Positions 7,830-16,280 of a DNA stretch of 64,000 bases are shown in pieces. The first letter of the stretch is position 1, and each line of letters starts with the position of its first letter. Both the position numbers and the translations under genes were made by a program. Source of the DNA: Bradyrhizobium sp. AZCC 1610 (GTDB lineage Bacteria > Pseudomonadota > Alphaproteobacteria > Rhizobiales > Xanthobacteraceae); assembly GCF_036924515.1 (NCBI RefSeq), contig NZ_JAZHRR010000001.1, positions 5,551,001 through 5,615,000 on the forward strand, written 5' to 3'. The notes beneath the pieces were generated by a model, which was not told where the DNA came from, made no database searches, and saw nothing but the letters and a program-made list of their open reading frames with translations.

Positions 7830-8753
7830 TCAGGCGAGCTTGATGTCCCAGAGGCCCTCTTCGCGGCAGGCGACAAGTTCGCTGCGAAGCAGCTCGCTCA
7901 CAAGCGCAATCGCAGTCGAGCCGGGATGATCGATGGGAGACGCAAGGATGAGTTCGCGCATCGGCGACGGTTTTGATATCGCAGCCGTTTCCAGCCGGCC
8001 GCTGGCTACTTCGTGGCGCACCGAGGATGGCGGCAACAGCGTGTATCCCAGGCCTTCTTCGACCAGACTTGTCAGCACCCGGAAGGAATCGGCTTCCAGC
8101 TTGACGTCGAGCTTTAGTTTTTTCTTCGCCGCCGCCTGCTCGATCAGCGCCCGGAGCCCGTGCGAATGACTGGGCAGCACGAGGCGCTGCCGCAGCAGCC
8201 AGCCGATATCGACCTGCTTCCTCTGCGAAAGCCCGCTGCCGCGCGGCCCAACCGCGACGATGGGATCGCGGCCGAGACTCTGCACGGTCAGATGCAGGTC
8301 GCTCGACGGCCCGTAGATCAGCGCCAGATCCATCTCGCCCCGGTGCAGCCATTCCATCAAATGGCCGCTGTAGCTCTCGACGATGCAGAGCGAAATGCCC
8401 GGATATCTGTCGACGGTGCGCCGGGCGAGCCGCGCCGAAATCACGCAGCTCACGGTCGGCACGAGCCCCAGCACCACCCGGCCCGACGGCGGGCCGCCCG
8501 AGGACTGGATCTCGTCGCGCACCTGGTCGATCTGACGGACGATGCCGGCGGTGCGCGCGAGCAGCAGGCGGCCGGCATCGGTCAGCACCATGCCGCGGCC
8601 GTTCCGGGTGAACAGATCGGCCCGCAATTCATGCTCGAGCAGCTTGATCTGACGGCTCAGCGCCGGCTGCGCCACCCGCAGCGTGTCGGAAGCTTTGCTG
8701 AGGCTGCCGAGCTCCGCCACGCAACTGAAGGTCCTGAGCTGCCTGATATCCAT
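7830..8753 (-). CDS. LysR-family transcriptional regulator
   Basis: A 307-residue LTTR. The winged HTH fills residues 1-60 (MDIRQLRTFSCVAELGSLSK, then RVAQPALSRQIKLLEHELRA), followed by the periplasmic-binding-like effector domain with SGRVVLGLVPTVS and IVESYSGHLMEWL. It resembles NAC/CynR/GltC-type regulators. It is divergent from the acyl-CoA dehydrogenase operon at 8880-13772, and an LTTR box sits between the two starts, so it very probably controls that operon and itself. The inducer is unknown; a CoA ester or acid of the pathway is the natural guess. Confidence 0.93.
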   Translation of the reverse strand: MDIRQLRTFSCVAELGSLSKASDTLRVAQPALSRQIKLLEHELRADLFTRNGRGMVLTDAGRLLLARTAGIVRQIDQVRDEIQSSGGPPSGRVVLGLVPTVSCVISARLARRTVDRYPGISLCIVESYSGHLMEWLHRGEMDLALIYGPSSDLHLTVQSLGRDPIVAVGPRGSGLSQRKQVDIGWLLRQRLVLPSHSHGLRALIEQAAAKKKLKLDVKLEADSFRVLTSLVEEGLGYTLLPPSSVRHEVASGRLETAAISKPSPMRELILASPIDHPGSTAIALVSELLRSELVACREEGLWDIKLA

Positions 8754-8785
8754 CGCTTGCCAATCTTCGAAGGCAGGTTCATACG

Positions 8786-8804
8786 CTATAACAATTCAGC
8801 ATAG
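8786..8804. promoter_or_regulatory. LTTR box CTAT-N11-ATAG
   Basis: CTATAACAATTCAGCATAG is a perfect CTAT-N11-ATAG dyad, the classical T-N11-A LysR recognition site. It lies 33 bases upstream of the lysR start codon and 76 bases upstream of the acyl-CoA dehydrogenase start codon. This is the expected position for a regulator that represses itself and activates the divergent operon. Confidence 0.75.
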
Positions 8805-8879
8805 GAGACCGGCTGTGGTTTCACAACCGCCCGCCATCCGGCAATTGACATCCCCCACCATCCATCGCCAGAAAAACCA

Positions 8880-10046
8880 ATGACCGCACAAGAACAACAG
8901 GACGAATTCCACGACATCCGCGATGCCGTCGCCAAACTCTGCGCCCAGTTCCCCGGCGAATACTGGCGCAAGCTTGACCGTCAGATGGCGTACCCCAAGG
9001 AGTTCGTCGACGCGCTGACGGAGGCCGGCTACCTCTCGGTCTTGATCCCCGAGGAATATGGCGGCTCCGGGCTGAAACTGTCGGCCGCGGCCGCGATTCT
9101 GGAAGAGATCCAGCGGGCGGGATGCAACGGCGGTGGCTGCCACGCCCAGATGTACACGATGGGCACCGTGCTGCGGCACGGCAACGACGCCCAGAAGGCG
9201 AAATACCTGCCCGAGATCGCCAGCGGCAAATTGCGGCTGCAGGCGTTCGGCGTCACCGAGCCGACCAGCGGCACCGACACCTCCTCGCTGAAGACCGTCG
9301 CCAAGCGCGACGGCGACCACTACGTCGTCAACGGCCAGAAGATCTGGACCAGCCGTGCCGAGCATTCCGACCTGATGATCCTATTGGCGCGCACCACGCC
9401 GAAGGAGCAGGCCAAGAAGCGCACCGATGGCCTGTCGGTGTTCATCGTCGACATGCGCGAAGTGAAGGGCAAGGGCCTCGAGATCCGTCCGATCCGCACT
9501 ATGATGAACCACGCCACTACCGAAGTGTTCTTCACGGACATGCGGGTGCCGGCCGAAAACCTGATCGGCGACGAAGGCAAGGGTTTTCGCTACATCCTGT
9601 CCGGCATGAATGCCGAGCGCATCCTGATCGCCGCCGAATGCATCGGCGACGCCAAATGGTTCATTGCGAAAGCCACCGCCTACGCCAAGGAGCGCGCCGT
9701 GTTCGGCCGCCCGATCGGTCAGAATCAAGGCATCCAGTTCCCGATCGCAAAAGCCTACGCCGCGATGCGCGCGGCCGAGCTGATGGTGAAGGAAGCCACC
9801 CGCAAATATGAGGCGGGGCTCGATTGCGGCGCCGAGGCCAACATGGCCAAGATGCTGGCGGCGGATGCGTCTTGGGAGGCAGCCAATGCCTGCGTGCAGA
9901 CCCACGGCGGCTTCGGCTTTGCCGAGGAATACGACGTCGAGCGCAAGTTCCGCGAAACGCGGCTGTATCAAGTTGCGCCGATCTCGACCAATCTGATCTT
10001 GTCCTACGTCGCCGAGCATGTGCTCGGCCTGCCCCGCTCCTACTGA
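8880..10046 (+). CDS. Acyl-CoA dehydrogenase family protein
   Basis: A 388-residue flavoprotein with the three usual domains: an alpha N-domain (VLIPEEYGGSGLKLS), a beta barrel with FAD/substrate contacts (GVTEPTSGTDTSSLKTVAKR and KIWTSRAEHSDLMILLART), and a C-terminal four-helix domain (ERAVFGRPIGQNQGIQFPIA, THGGFGFAEEYDVERKFRE). The spot that in medium-chain and similar enzymes is YEGT, with the catalytic Glu, reads YQVA here, so the base must lie elsewhere or the chemistry differs. First gene of the LysR-linked operon, with the CoA-transferase 9 bases downstream. The substrate is unknown. Confidence 0.9.
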   Translation: MTAQEQQDEFHDIRDAVAKLCAQFPGEYWRKLDRQMAYPKEFVDALTEAGYLSVLIPEEYGGSGLKLSAAAAILEEIQRAGCNGGGCHAQMYTMGTVLRHGNDAQKAKYLPEIASGKLRLQAFGVTEPTSGTDTSSLKTVAKRDGDHYVVNGQKIWTSRAEHSDLMILLARTTPKEQAKKRTDGLSVFIVDMREVKGKGLEIRPIRTMMNHATTEVFFTDMRVPAENLIGDEGKGFRYILSGMNAERILIAAECIGDAKWFIAKATAYAKERAVFGRPIGQNQGIQFPIAKAYAAMRAAELMVKEATRKYEAGLDCGAEANMAKMLAADASWEAANACVQTHGGFGFAEEYDVERKFRETRLYQVAPISTNLILSYVAEHVLGLPRSY

Positions 10047-10055
10047 GAACATCAG

Positions 10056-11186
10056 ATGTTGCCGTTAGAGGGATTGATCGTCGTCTCCGTCGAACAGGCC
10101 GTTGCTGCACCTTTCTGCAGCTCGCGGCTGGCGGACGCCGGCGCGCATGTCGTCAAGGTCGAGCGCCCGGAGGGCGATTTCGCCCGCGGCTATGATGCCG
10201 CCGCCAAGGGCCAGAGCAGCTATTTCGTCTGGCTCAACCGCGGCAAGAATTCCGTGGTGATCGATCTTGCGACCAGGGAAGGCCGCACCGCGCTCGAAGA
10301 GCTGATCGCGAGCGCCGACGTGCTGCTGCAGAACCTCAAGCCCGGCTCGATGGACAAGCTCGGCTTCTCGCTGGAGCGGCTGAAGAAGGACTATCCGGCG
10401 CTGATCTGCTGCACCATCTCGGGCTATGGCGACGAGGGCCCCTATGCCGACCGCAAGGCCTACGATCTCTTGATCCAGGCTGAGAGCGGCCTTGCCTCGA
10501 TCACCGGCGGACCCGAGGGGCCGTCGCGCGTCGGCATTTCAGTGGTCGATATCGCGACCGGCGCCACCGCGCACGCCGCCATCCTCGAGGCGCTGATCGC
10601 GCGCGGACACACCGGCAAGGGCGCGGATATCCGGATCTCGATGTTCGACGTCATGGCCGACTGGATGGCGGTGCCGCTGATCAATTCGGAAGCCGGCAAT
10701 CCGCCGAAGCGGATGGCGCTGGCGCACCCCTCGATCGCGCCCTACGGCGTGTTCAATTCCAGGGATGGCAAGGGCATCTTGATCTCGATCCAGAGCGAGC
10801 GCGAATGGAAGAAGCTCTGTGCCGACGTGCTGGATCAGCCCGACCTGCCGAACGATCCCCGCTTCGCCAACATGGTCGAGCGCGTGCGCAACCGCCAGCT
10901 CACCGACAAGACGGTGGCCGACAGTTTTGCGACGATGACGCGCGTCGATCTCCTCAAGCGCCTCGCGGACGCCGATATCGCGTTCGCCGAGGTCAACACC
11001 ATGGCCGATCTTGCCGTGCATCCGCATCTGCGCCGGATCGAGGTCGATACGCCGAACGGCAAGGTAAGCTATGCCGCGCCCGCCGCGATCTTCGTGAATG
11101 AGCCACGCCACTATGGCGCCGTGCCCGGGATCGGCGACCACGTCGAACTTCCCAAAGCTCCCCGTATCAGGAGCCGCCAGTCATGA
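10056..11186 (+). CDS. CaiB/BaiF (class III) CoA-transferase
   Basis: A 376-residue family III CoA-transferase. It begins LEGLIVVSVEQAVAAPFCS and carries the typical ADAGAHVVKVERPEGDFAR and LNRGKNSVVIDL blocks. The probable catalytic aspartate lies in VVDIATGATAHAAI, as in formyl-CoA transferase. Such enzymes move CoA between organic acids. Its stop overlaps the start of the dehydratase gene (ATGA). In the operon it would load the acid that the neighbouring dehydrogenase and dehydratase then process; succinate, mesaconate, itaconate or an aryl acid are possible acceptors. Confidence 0.92.
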   Translation: MLPLEGLIVVSVEQAVAAPFCSSRLADAGAHVVKVERPEGDFARGYDAAAKGQSSYFVWLNRGKNSVVIDLATREGRTALEELIASADVLLQNLKPGSMDKLGFSLERLKKDYPALICCTISGYGDEGPYADRKAYDLLIQAESGLASITGGPEGPSRVGISVVDIATGATAHAAILEALIARGHTGKGADIRISMFDVMADWMAVPLINSEAGNPPKRMALAHPSIAPYGVFNSRDGKGILISIQSEREWKKLCADVLDQPDLPNDPRFANMVERVRNRQLTDKTVADSFATMTRVDLLKRLADADIAFAEVNTMADLAVHPHLRRIEVDTPNGKVSYAAPAAIFVNEPRHYGAVPGIGDHVELPKAPRIRSRQS

Positions 11187-12031
11187 CCGAAAAACTCGAT
11201 CTCGATCATCTGCGGCAATGGATTGGCCGCGACACGGAAGCTTCGGACATCGTCACCGCACAACTGGTCAAGGGTTTGCGCGCGACGCTGTTCCAGGACA
11301 TCGGCGAGCCAAAGACAGGCGACGCCGCGCCGTGGACCACGCATTGGTGCCTGGCGCAGCCGGTGTTTCCGATGTCGCAGCTCGGCCCCGACGGTCACCC
11401 AACCCGCGGTGGTTTTCTGCCGCCGGTGCCGCTGCCGCGCCGGATGTGGGCCGGCGGCGAAATCGAATTCATCGAGCCCCTGCGCGTCGGCGATGAATCG
11501 ACGCGCACGTCGCGGATCTCGGACGTGACGATGAAGACCGGCTCGACCGGCGTGCTGTGCTTCGTCTCGGTCGAACACACCATCACGACGCCGCGCGGCA
11601 CAGCCATCCGCGAACGGCAGGACATCGTCTATCGCGACATGGGCGGCGCGGCGCCCATCGCCAAGGCCCCTCCGCCGCCGCCCGTCGCAAAGCATCGCGA
11701 AAGCCATGTCAGCGATCCCGTGCTGCTGTTTCGATATTCGGCGCTGACCTTCAACGGCCACCGCATCCATTACGACCGCGACTATGTCACCAAGGTCGAA
11801 GGCTATCCGGGCCTGATCTTCCACGGCCCGCTGCAGGCGGCGCTGATCGTCGAATTCGCCGCAAAACTTCATGGCGACTCGGCGCCGAAGAAGTTCAGCT
11901 ATCGCGGCGTGCAGCCTCTGTTCGAAGGCAGCGAGTTCTCGATCAACGCCAACGAGACCCACGCCGGCATGGAACTGTGGATCGCCAATGCCGAGGGACA
12001 GCCGACCATGAAGGGCACCGCGACGTGGTGA
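11183..12031 (+). CDS. FAS1-like/MaoC-type dehydratase (mesaconyl-CoA hydratase-like)
   Basis: A 282-residue protein with an N-terminal FAS1-like dehydratase half (residues about 10-150, with PTRGGFLPPVPLPRRMWAGG and FIEPLRVGDE) and a C-terminal hot-dog half (RYSALTFNGHRIHYDRDY, then GYPGLIFHGPLQAALI) carrying the Asp/His pair expected of MaoC hydratases. Relatives hydrate mesaconyl-C4-CoA, itaconyl-CoA or beta-methylmalyl-type substrates. Its start overlaps the CoA-transferase stop. Together with that gene it suggests handling of a branched or dicarboxylic enoyl-CoA. Confidence 0.85.
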   Translation: MTEKLDLDHLRQWIGRDTEASDIVTAQLVKGLRATLFQDIGEPKTGDAAPWTTHWCLAQPVFPMSQLGPDGHPTRGGFLPPVPLPRRMWAGGEIEFIEPLRVGDESTRTSRISDVTMKTGSTGVLCFVSVEHTITTPRGTAIRERQDIVYRDMGGAAPIAKAPPPPPVAKHRESHVSDPVLLFRYSALTFNGHRIHYDRDYVTKVEGYPGLIFHGPLQAALIVEFAAKLHGDSAPKKFSYRGVQPLFEGSEFSINANETHAGMELWIANAEGQPTMKGTATW

Positions 12032-12038
12032 TCTTCGC

Positions 12039-12116
12039 CGTCATTGCGAGCGAAGCGAAGCAATCCATCTATCCCCGCGTTGAAGCATGGATTGCTTCGC
12101 TTCGCTCGCAATGACG
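12039..12116. repeat. Long palindromic intergenic repeat (TCATTGCGAGCGAAGCGAAG type)
   Basis: The arms 12039-12068 and 12087-12116 are perfect reverse complements over 30 bases, separated by an 18-base loop. A second, less perfect copy is at 13781-13878. The transcript would fold into a very stable hairpin between the dehydratase and the TPP-enzyme gene. Elements of this type are dispersed in Bradyrhizobium and related genomes (recalled, not searched). Confidence 0.9.
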
Positions 12117-12143
12117 GAATCCTAAATCAGCGAGGGTCACCTG

Positions 12144-13772
12144 ATGTCGTCCCGCAAACCAGCCAAAACCGCCACCACCTCGCTCACCGTCAAGGACGCC
12201 ACCTTCGGCCTGCTCCGCGCGTTCGGCATCAAGCGCGTGTTCGGCAATCCCGGCTCGACCGAACTGCCGTTCCTCAGCGACTGGCCCGACGACATCGATT
12301 ACGTGCTCGGCCTGCAGGAGGCTTCCGTCGTCGGCATGGCCGATGGCTATGCACAGGCTACCCGCAACGCCGGCTTCGTCAACCTGCATTCCGGCGCCGG
12401 CGTCGGCAATGCGCTCGGCAATATCTACACCGCCCATCGCAACCAGACGCCGCTGGTGATATCAGCCGGCCAGCAGGCCCGCTCGATCCTGCCGCTGCAG
12501 GCCTTTCTCTACGCCGAGCGCGCCTCGGAATTTCCGCGGCCCTATGTCAAATACAGCGTCGAGCCGGCGCGCGCCGAAGACGTGCCGGCGGCGATCGCGC
12601 GCGCCTACTACGTCGCGATGCAGCCGCCCTGCGGGCCGACCTTCGTCTCGATCCCGATCGACGACTGGACGCGTCCCACGCAGCCGATCGAAGCCCGCAA
12701 GGTCAGCCGCGAACTCGGTCCCGACGCGGACGCGATGAAGGCGCTGGCCGCCGCGCTCTCGGCGAGCAAGCGCCCTGCCCTCGTCGTCGGGCCCGGCGTC
12801 GACCGCGCCGGGGCCGTCGATCTGATGGTGCGGGTCGCGGAAAAGGCAAAGGCCGCCGTCTGGGTCAGCCCGTTCTCGGCACGTTGCTCGTTCCCGGAAC
12901 GACATCCGCAGTTTGCAGGCTTCCTGCACGCCTCGCCGGGCCAGCTATCGGATGCGCTGCGCGATCATGACCTCGTGGTGGTGGTCGGCGCGCCGGTGTT
13001 CACCTTCCATGTCGAGGGCCATGCCGCGATCTTCGACGGCGCGACCACGATCTTCCAGATCACTGACGATCCCGATGCCGCCGCCGTCACGCCGTCGGGC
13101 GCCAGCATCATCGCGACCATGAAGCCGGCGCTTTCGATGCTGCTCGATCTGCTGCCGGAAACAGCGCGCGCCATGCAGGCCGGTCGCGTGCTGCCGCCGG
13201 CGCCATCCGCCGCCGATCCGCTTCCGGTCGAATTCCTGCTGCACTCGCTGTCCGAAGCCATGCCCGCCAATGCGGTGCTGGTGGAGGAAGCGCCCTCGCA
13301 TCGCCCGGCGATGCAAAAGTTCATGCCGATGCGCGGCCAGGACAGCTTTTACACCATGGCGAGCGGCGGCCTCGGCTACGGCCTGCCCGCCGCCGTCGGC
13401 ATGGCGCTCGGACGTCCCGGCGTCCGCACGGTCTGCCTGATCGGCGACGGCTCGGCGATGTATTCGATCCAGGCGCTGTGGACCGCGGCCCGGCGCAAGC
13501 TGCCGCTCACCGTCGTCGTCATCAACAACGCCGGCTACGGCGCGATGCGTTCGTTCAGCCAGGTGATGCAGGTGCGCAATGTGCCGGGGCTGGAATTGCC
13601 CGGCATCGATTTCGTCAAGCTCGCCGAAGGCATGGGCTGCCACGCCGTGCGGGTGACGAAATCATCCGAACTCGCCGGCGCGCTCAGCTACGGGCTCTCT
13701 TGTGACGGCGTCAGCCTGATCGAGGTGATGGTAGATTCGGCAGTGCCGCTGCTCTACGCGCAGAAGGGGTGA
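12144..13772 (+). CDS. mdlC: Benzoylformate decarboxylase-like TPP enzyme
   Basis: A 542-residue thiamin-diphosphate enzyme of the acetolactate synthase/benzoylformate decarboxylase fold. Ser38 (GNPGSTELPFL), Glu59 (LQEASVVGMADG) and His82 (NLHSGAGVGNA) sit at a constant 12-residue offset from Ser26, Glu47 and His70 of Pseudomonas putida benzoylformate decarboxylase. The second active-site His is matched by VFTFHVEG. The TPP/Mg motif is GDGSAMYSIQALWTAARR followed by INN. The N-terminal extension is basic. It is the last gene of the LysR-linked operon, after a palindromic repeat. It most likely decarboxylates an aryl or branched 2-oxo acid. Confidence 0.85.
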   Translation: MSSRKPAKTATTSLTVKDATFGLLRAFGIKRVFGNPGSTELPFLSDWPDDIDYVLGLQEASVVGMADGYAQATRNAGFVNLHSGAGVGNALGNIYTAHRNQTPLVISAGQQARSILPLQAFLYAERASEFPRPYVKYSVEPARAEDVPAAIARAYYVAMQPPCGPTFVSIPIDDWTRPTQPIEARKVSRELGPDADAMKALAAALSASKRPALVVGPGVDRAGAVDLMVRVAEKAKAAVWVSPFSARCSFPERHPQFAGFLHASPGQLSDALRDHDLVVVVGAPVFTFHVEGHAAIFDGATTIFQITDDPDAAAVTPSGASIIATMKPALSMLLDLLPETARAMQAGRVLPPAPSAADPLPVEFLLHSLSEAMPANAVLVEEAPSHRPAMQKFMPMRGQDSFYTMASGGLGYGLPAAVGMALGRPGVRTVCLIGDGSAMYSIQALWTAARRKLPLTVVVINNAGYGAMRSFSQVMQVRNVPGLELPGIDFVKLAEGMGCHAVRVTKSSELAGALSYGLSCDGVSLIEVMVDSAVPLLYAQKG

Positions 13773-13780
13773 GCGAAGCT

Positions 13781-13878
13781 CTCTCCCCGTCATTGCGAGG
13801 AGCGAAGCGACGAAGCAATCCATCTCTCCTCGTGCAATGAGATGGATTGCTTCGCTTCGCTCGCAATGACGGGGAGAG
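13781..13878. repeat. Long palindromic intergenic repeat, second copy
   Basis: The arms CTCTCCCCGTCATTGCGAGG... (from 13781) and ...CTCGCAATGACGGGGAGAG (to 13878) are reverse complements apart from short insertions in the left arm. The core is the same as in the repeat at 12039-12116. It lies immediately after the TPP-enzyme stop codon and could act as a transcript end or stabiliser. Confidence 0.85.
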
Positions 13879-14016
13879 GCCGCCCTACTCCTGGCATACC
13901 AGCTCATGACCTCATAAGGCTCGACAATTCGCCCGCGAGTTCCGTACGCGGCATTACTTGACGTTGCTCTACGTTCGCACGAGAATTCGGCATGGGGCAA
14001 CCATGGAGTGAACGCC

Positions 14017-14448
14017 ATGAAACAGCCAAGCCTCAGAATAGCTGCCCTCGCGGTCTCCGTCTTTACATGCGCGACCATGCTCTCGTTTGACTGGAGCGAA
14101 CAAAGGAGCGCTTCGCTATCTATCGAGCGCGCGCAGGCACAGACGGTTGATCCGTTGACCCCGGCGCCGGGCGTTACCCGGCGGCAGGCGCGGCGGGCCG
14201 CGGCCGGCGCGGCTGCCGTGGGTGCCGGTGCTGTCGCAGCCGGAGCGACTGCCGCCTACTACGGCGGCGGCCCCTATGCCTACTACGGCGGCAATGGTCC
14301 TAACGCCTATTACGGCGGTGGCAGTCCCTACGGCTATTACGGCGGCCCGGGCGTATGGAGCCAGGACTACGCGGCGCGCAACGGCATAATCTGCCAGCCC
14401 GGCACAATGGTCCGCCTGGAGGATGGCCGGATGCACAGGTGCCAGTAG
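14017..14448 (+). CDS. Secreted small protein with YYGG repeats
   Basis: A 143-residue protein with a signal-like N-terminus (MKQPSLRIAALAVSVFTCAT) and a probable cleavage region near AQAQ. An Ala/Gly-rich helix follows, then three to four tyrosine-glycine repeats (AYYGGGPYAYYGG, NAYYGGGSPYGYYGG) and a C-terminal domain with two cysteines (IICQPGTMVR and MHRCQ) that may form a disulfide. The ATG at 14017 is preferred over the GTG at 14008 because of GGAG upstream. Such proteins are common in Bradyrhizobium envelopes and have no assigned role. Confidence 0.7.
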   Translation: MKQPSLRIAALAVSVFTCATMLSFDWSEQRSASLSIERAQAQTVDPLTPAPGVTRRQARRAAAGAAAVGAGAVAAGATAAYYGGGPYAYYGGNGPNAYYGGGSPYGYYGGPGVWSQDYAARNGIICQPGTMVRLEDGRMHRCQ

Positions 14449-14464
14449 CGACGTAATCGGGAAA

Positions 14465-14482
14465 GGCGGCCGGACGGCCGCC
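14465..14482. terminator. Bidirectional hairpin between convergent genes
   Basis: GGCGGCC (14465-14471) and GGCCGCC (14476-14482) form a 7-base GC stem with a 4-base loop. It lies 16 bases after the YYGG-protein stop and 12 bases before the SDR stop. There is no good T-run on either side, so it may be an imperfect terminator shared by both genes. Confidence 0.5.
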
Positions 14483-14494
14483 CTTCTCGCTACG

Positions 14495-15289
14495 CTATTT
14501 CCCGTAACTCTCCCGCATCTTCGCCTGGATCTTCGCCATCCCTGATATCCAGCGGTCGTAGTTCTCGGTCTTCTTGCGCATGTAGCCGAGCACCTGCGGG
14601 TGCGGCAGGATCACAAAGGTTTCCTCTTCCAGTCCCTTCAGCACGTCCTGCGCCACCTGCTCCGGCGAAAGATCGCCGTCGCCGGATTGCGGGCCCTTCG
14701 GGATTGAGCGCAGCATGTTGGTATCGACGCCCTGCGGGCACAGGATAGACACCTTGATGTTGTCGGCCTTGTGCGAGATCGCCAGATTCTCGGCAAAGCC
14801 GACGGCGGCATGCTTGGTGGTCGAATAGGCCGGGCTGCCGACCTGCGACAGCAATCCGGCCGCCGAAATCGTGTTGAGGAAATAGCCGCCGCCGCGCGCC
14901 TTCATGCGCGGGATCAGGTGCCGCGCCGCATAGACATGCGCCATGACATGAACGGCCCAGCTTCGCTGCCACGGTTCGTCGGAGTTTCCGCCGGCATTCA
15001 CCGACAGTGGATCGAAGCCGCCGCCGATGCCGGCATTGGAGCAGAACAACGCGATCGGGCCGAATTGATGTTCGGTCTCCTCGATGACGTGAAGGATGTC
15101 CTTCTCCTTTCCGACATCGCATTTGAAGGCCGCCCCACCGATCGGAGTGGCGACGGCTCGCGCGCCGTCGGGATCGATATCGGCGACAACGACCTTGGCG
15201 GCGCCGGCGCGATGGAAGGCCTCGCACATCGCCCGGCCGATGCCGTTGCCGCCACCGGTGACAACCACAACTTTGCCGGTCACCTGCAT
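14495..15289 (-). CDS. Short-chain dehydrogenase/reductase
   Basis: A 264-residue classical SDR. The cofactor motif TGGGNGIG is near residue 11, NAG is in FCSNAGIGGG, the catalytic Ser lies in NTISAAGLLSQVG and the catalytic YxxxK is YSTTK. An Asp after beta-2 (VVADIDPDG) suggests preference for NAD(H). The C-terminal QVLGYMRKKTENYDRWI helix is as in SDRs linked to acyl-CoA or alcohol metabolism. It lies 21 bases downstream of the HlyIII-like gene on the same strand and is probably co-transcribed with it. The substrate is unknown. Confidence 0.92.
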   Translation of the reverse strand: MQVTGKVVVVTGGGNGIGRAMCEAFHRAGAAKVVVADIDPDGARAVATPIGGAAFKCDVGKEKDILHVIEETEHQFGPIALFCSNAGIGGGFDPLSVNAGGNSDEPWQRSWAVHVMAHVYAARHLIPRMKARGGGYFLNTISAAGLLSQVGSPAYSTTKHAAVGFAENLAISHKADNIKVSILCPQGVDTNMLRSIPKGPQSGDGDLSPEQVAQDVLKGLEEETFVILPHPQVLGYMRKKTENYDRWISGMAKIQAKMRESYGK

Positions 15290-15310
15290 GGCCGCTCTCC
15301 CCTCGGATCG

Positions 15311-16009
15311 TTACGCCAGGATCATCATGTCGAGAATAGCCGTATAATGGCACGCGGCGCCGAGCAGGACGAAGCCGTGCCAGATCGCGTTCTGGAAACG
15401 CAGCCGCTGCCAGGCATGGAAGATCACGCCGAGGCTATAGAGCACGCCGCCCGCCACCACGAAGCCCAGCGCCAGCGGCGGCACCGCCTTCACCACCGAA
15501 TCGTAAATCATGATGCCGCTCCAGCCCAACGCGAGATAGAGCCCCACCGCCAAACGATCGTATCGGCCCGGGAGCGCCAGCTTCAGCACCACACCGAGGA
15601 TCGCGGCGCACCACACCCCGGTCAGCAGCGCGATCGCGAGATAGCTCTCTTTCAGCGCCACGATGAAAGGCGTATAGGTGGCGGCGATCAAGAGATAGAT
15701 CGCCGAATGATCGAAGCGGCGCAGCACCCATTTGGCGCGCGACACCGGCCAGAGATTATAGACCGCCGAGAACGTCAGCATCGCGAGCAGGCCCGCGACG
15801 TAGACCGATACCACGGCAATTTCGAACGCGCTGGCATAGACCGCGGTCAGCACGATCAGGACGGTGGCGGCGACAAGCCCAAGACAGATGCCTACGATAT
15901 GCACGACGCCATCGGCAATCAGCTCGGCGCGGTCGTAGTTCCAGTGCATGGCGTCAACCGCCGCATGGATGGATGTCGAAGCGAATTGTTTCAGTCTGAA
16001 GATGGTCAT
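15311..16009 (-). CDS. Hemolysin III/PAQR-family membrane protein
   Basis: A 232-residue integral membrane protein with about seven hydrophobic segments. It has the conserved HlyIII/PAQR signature: an early E/D-H region (AELIADGVVHIVG), FDHSAIYLLIAATYTPF, and a C-terminal HAWQ ... GFVLLGAACHYTAI. In the PAQR family these Asp/His residues bind zinc and may give ceramidase-like or other lipid hydrolase activity. An internal Met at residue 21 is an alternative start. The gene leads the SDR gene by 21 bases. Confidence 0.88.
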   Translation of the reverse strand: MTIFRLKQFASTSIHAAVDAMHWNYDRAELIADGVVHIVGICLGLVAATVLIVLTAVYASAFEIAVVSVYVAGLLAMLTFSAVYNLWPVSRAKWVLRRFDHSAIYLLIAATYTPFIVALKESYLAIALLTGVWCAAILGVVLKLALPGRYDRLAVGLYLALGWSGIMIYDSVVKAVPPLALGFVVAGGVLYSLGVIFHAWQRLRFQNAIWHGFVLLGAACHYTAILDMMILA

Positions 16010-16280
16010 GCAGGCCCACAGAATCTGGTGAGGGAGCGATTAAGACATGGGTCTTCCGAGGTCAACGAACCGTTCAAGGCCACCGGCCTGAAGGCGTTCA
16101 TCATCCGCGAAAGCAGGTGGTCTAGTATTCCACGGCCGTGGCATTTTCGTGCTGCCGTTACCGGCCGTATATCCTCGGGGGCCCGTTGTCAGCCTATCAC
16201 GGACGCTTGATTTTGGCCCGCCAATCGCCACTTTGCGGTAATCGCCCACCAACGCATTACATCGAGCCCTCCACGCCCGC

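Noticed and set aside
14149..14448. Collagen-like or structural repeat protein
   Set aside because: The repeats are YYGG-type and too few; there is no Gly-x-y periodicity.
14771..16210. A 479-codon plus-strand frame spanning the SDR and HlyIII genes
   Set aside because: It crosses two well-supported minus-strand genes and its translation is low complexity.
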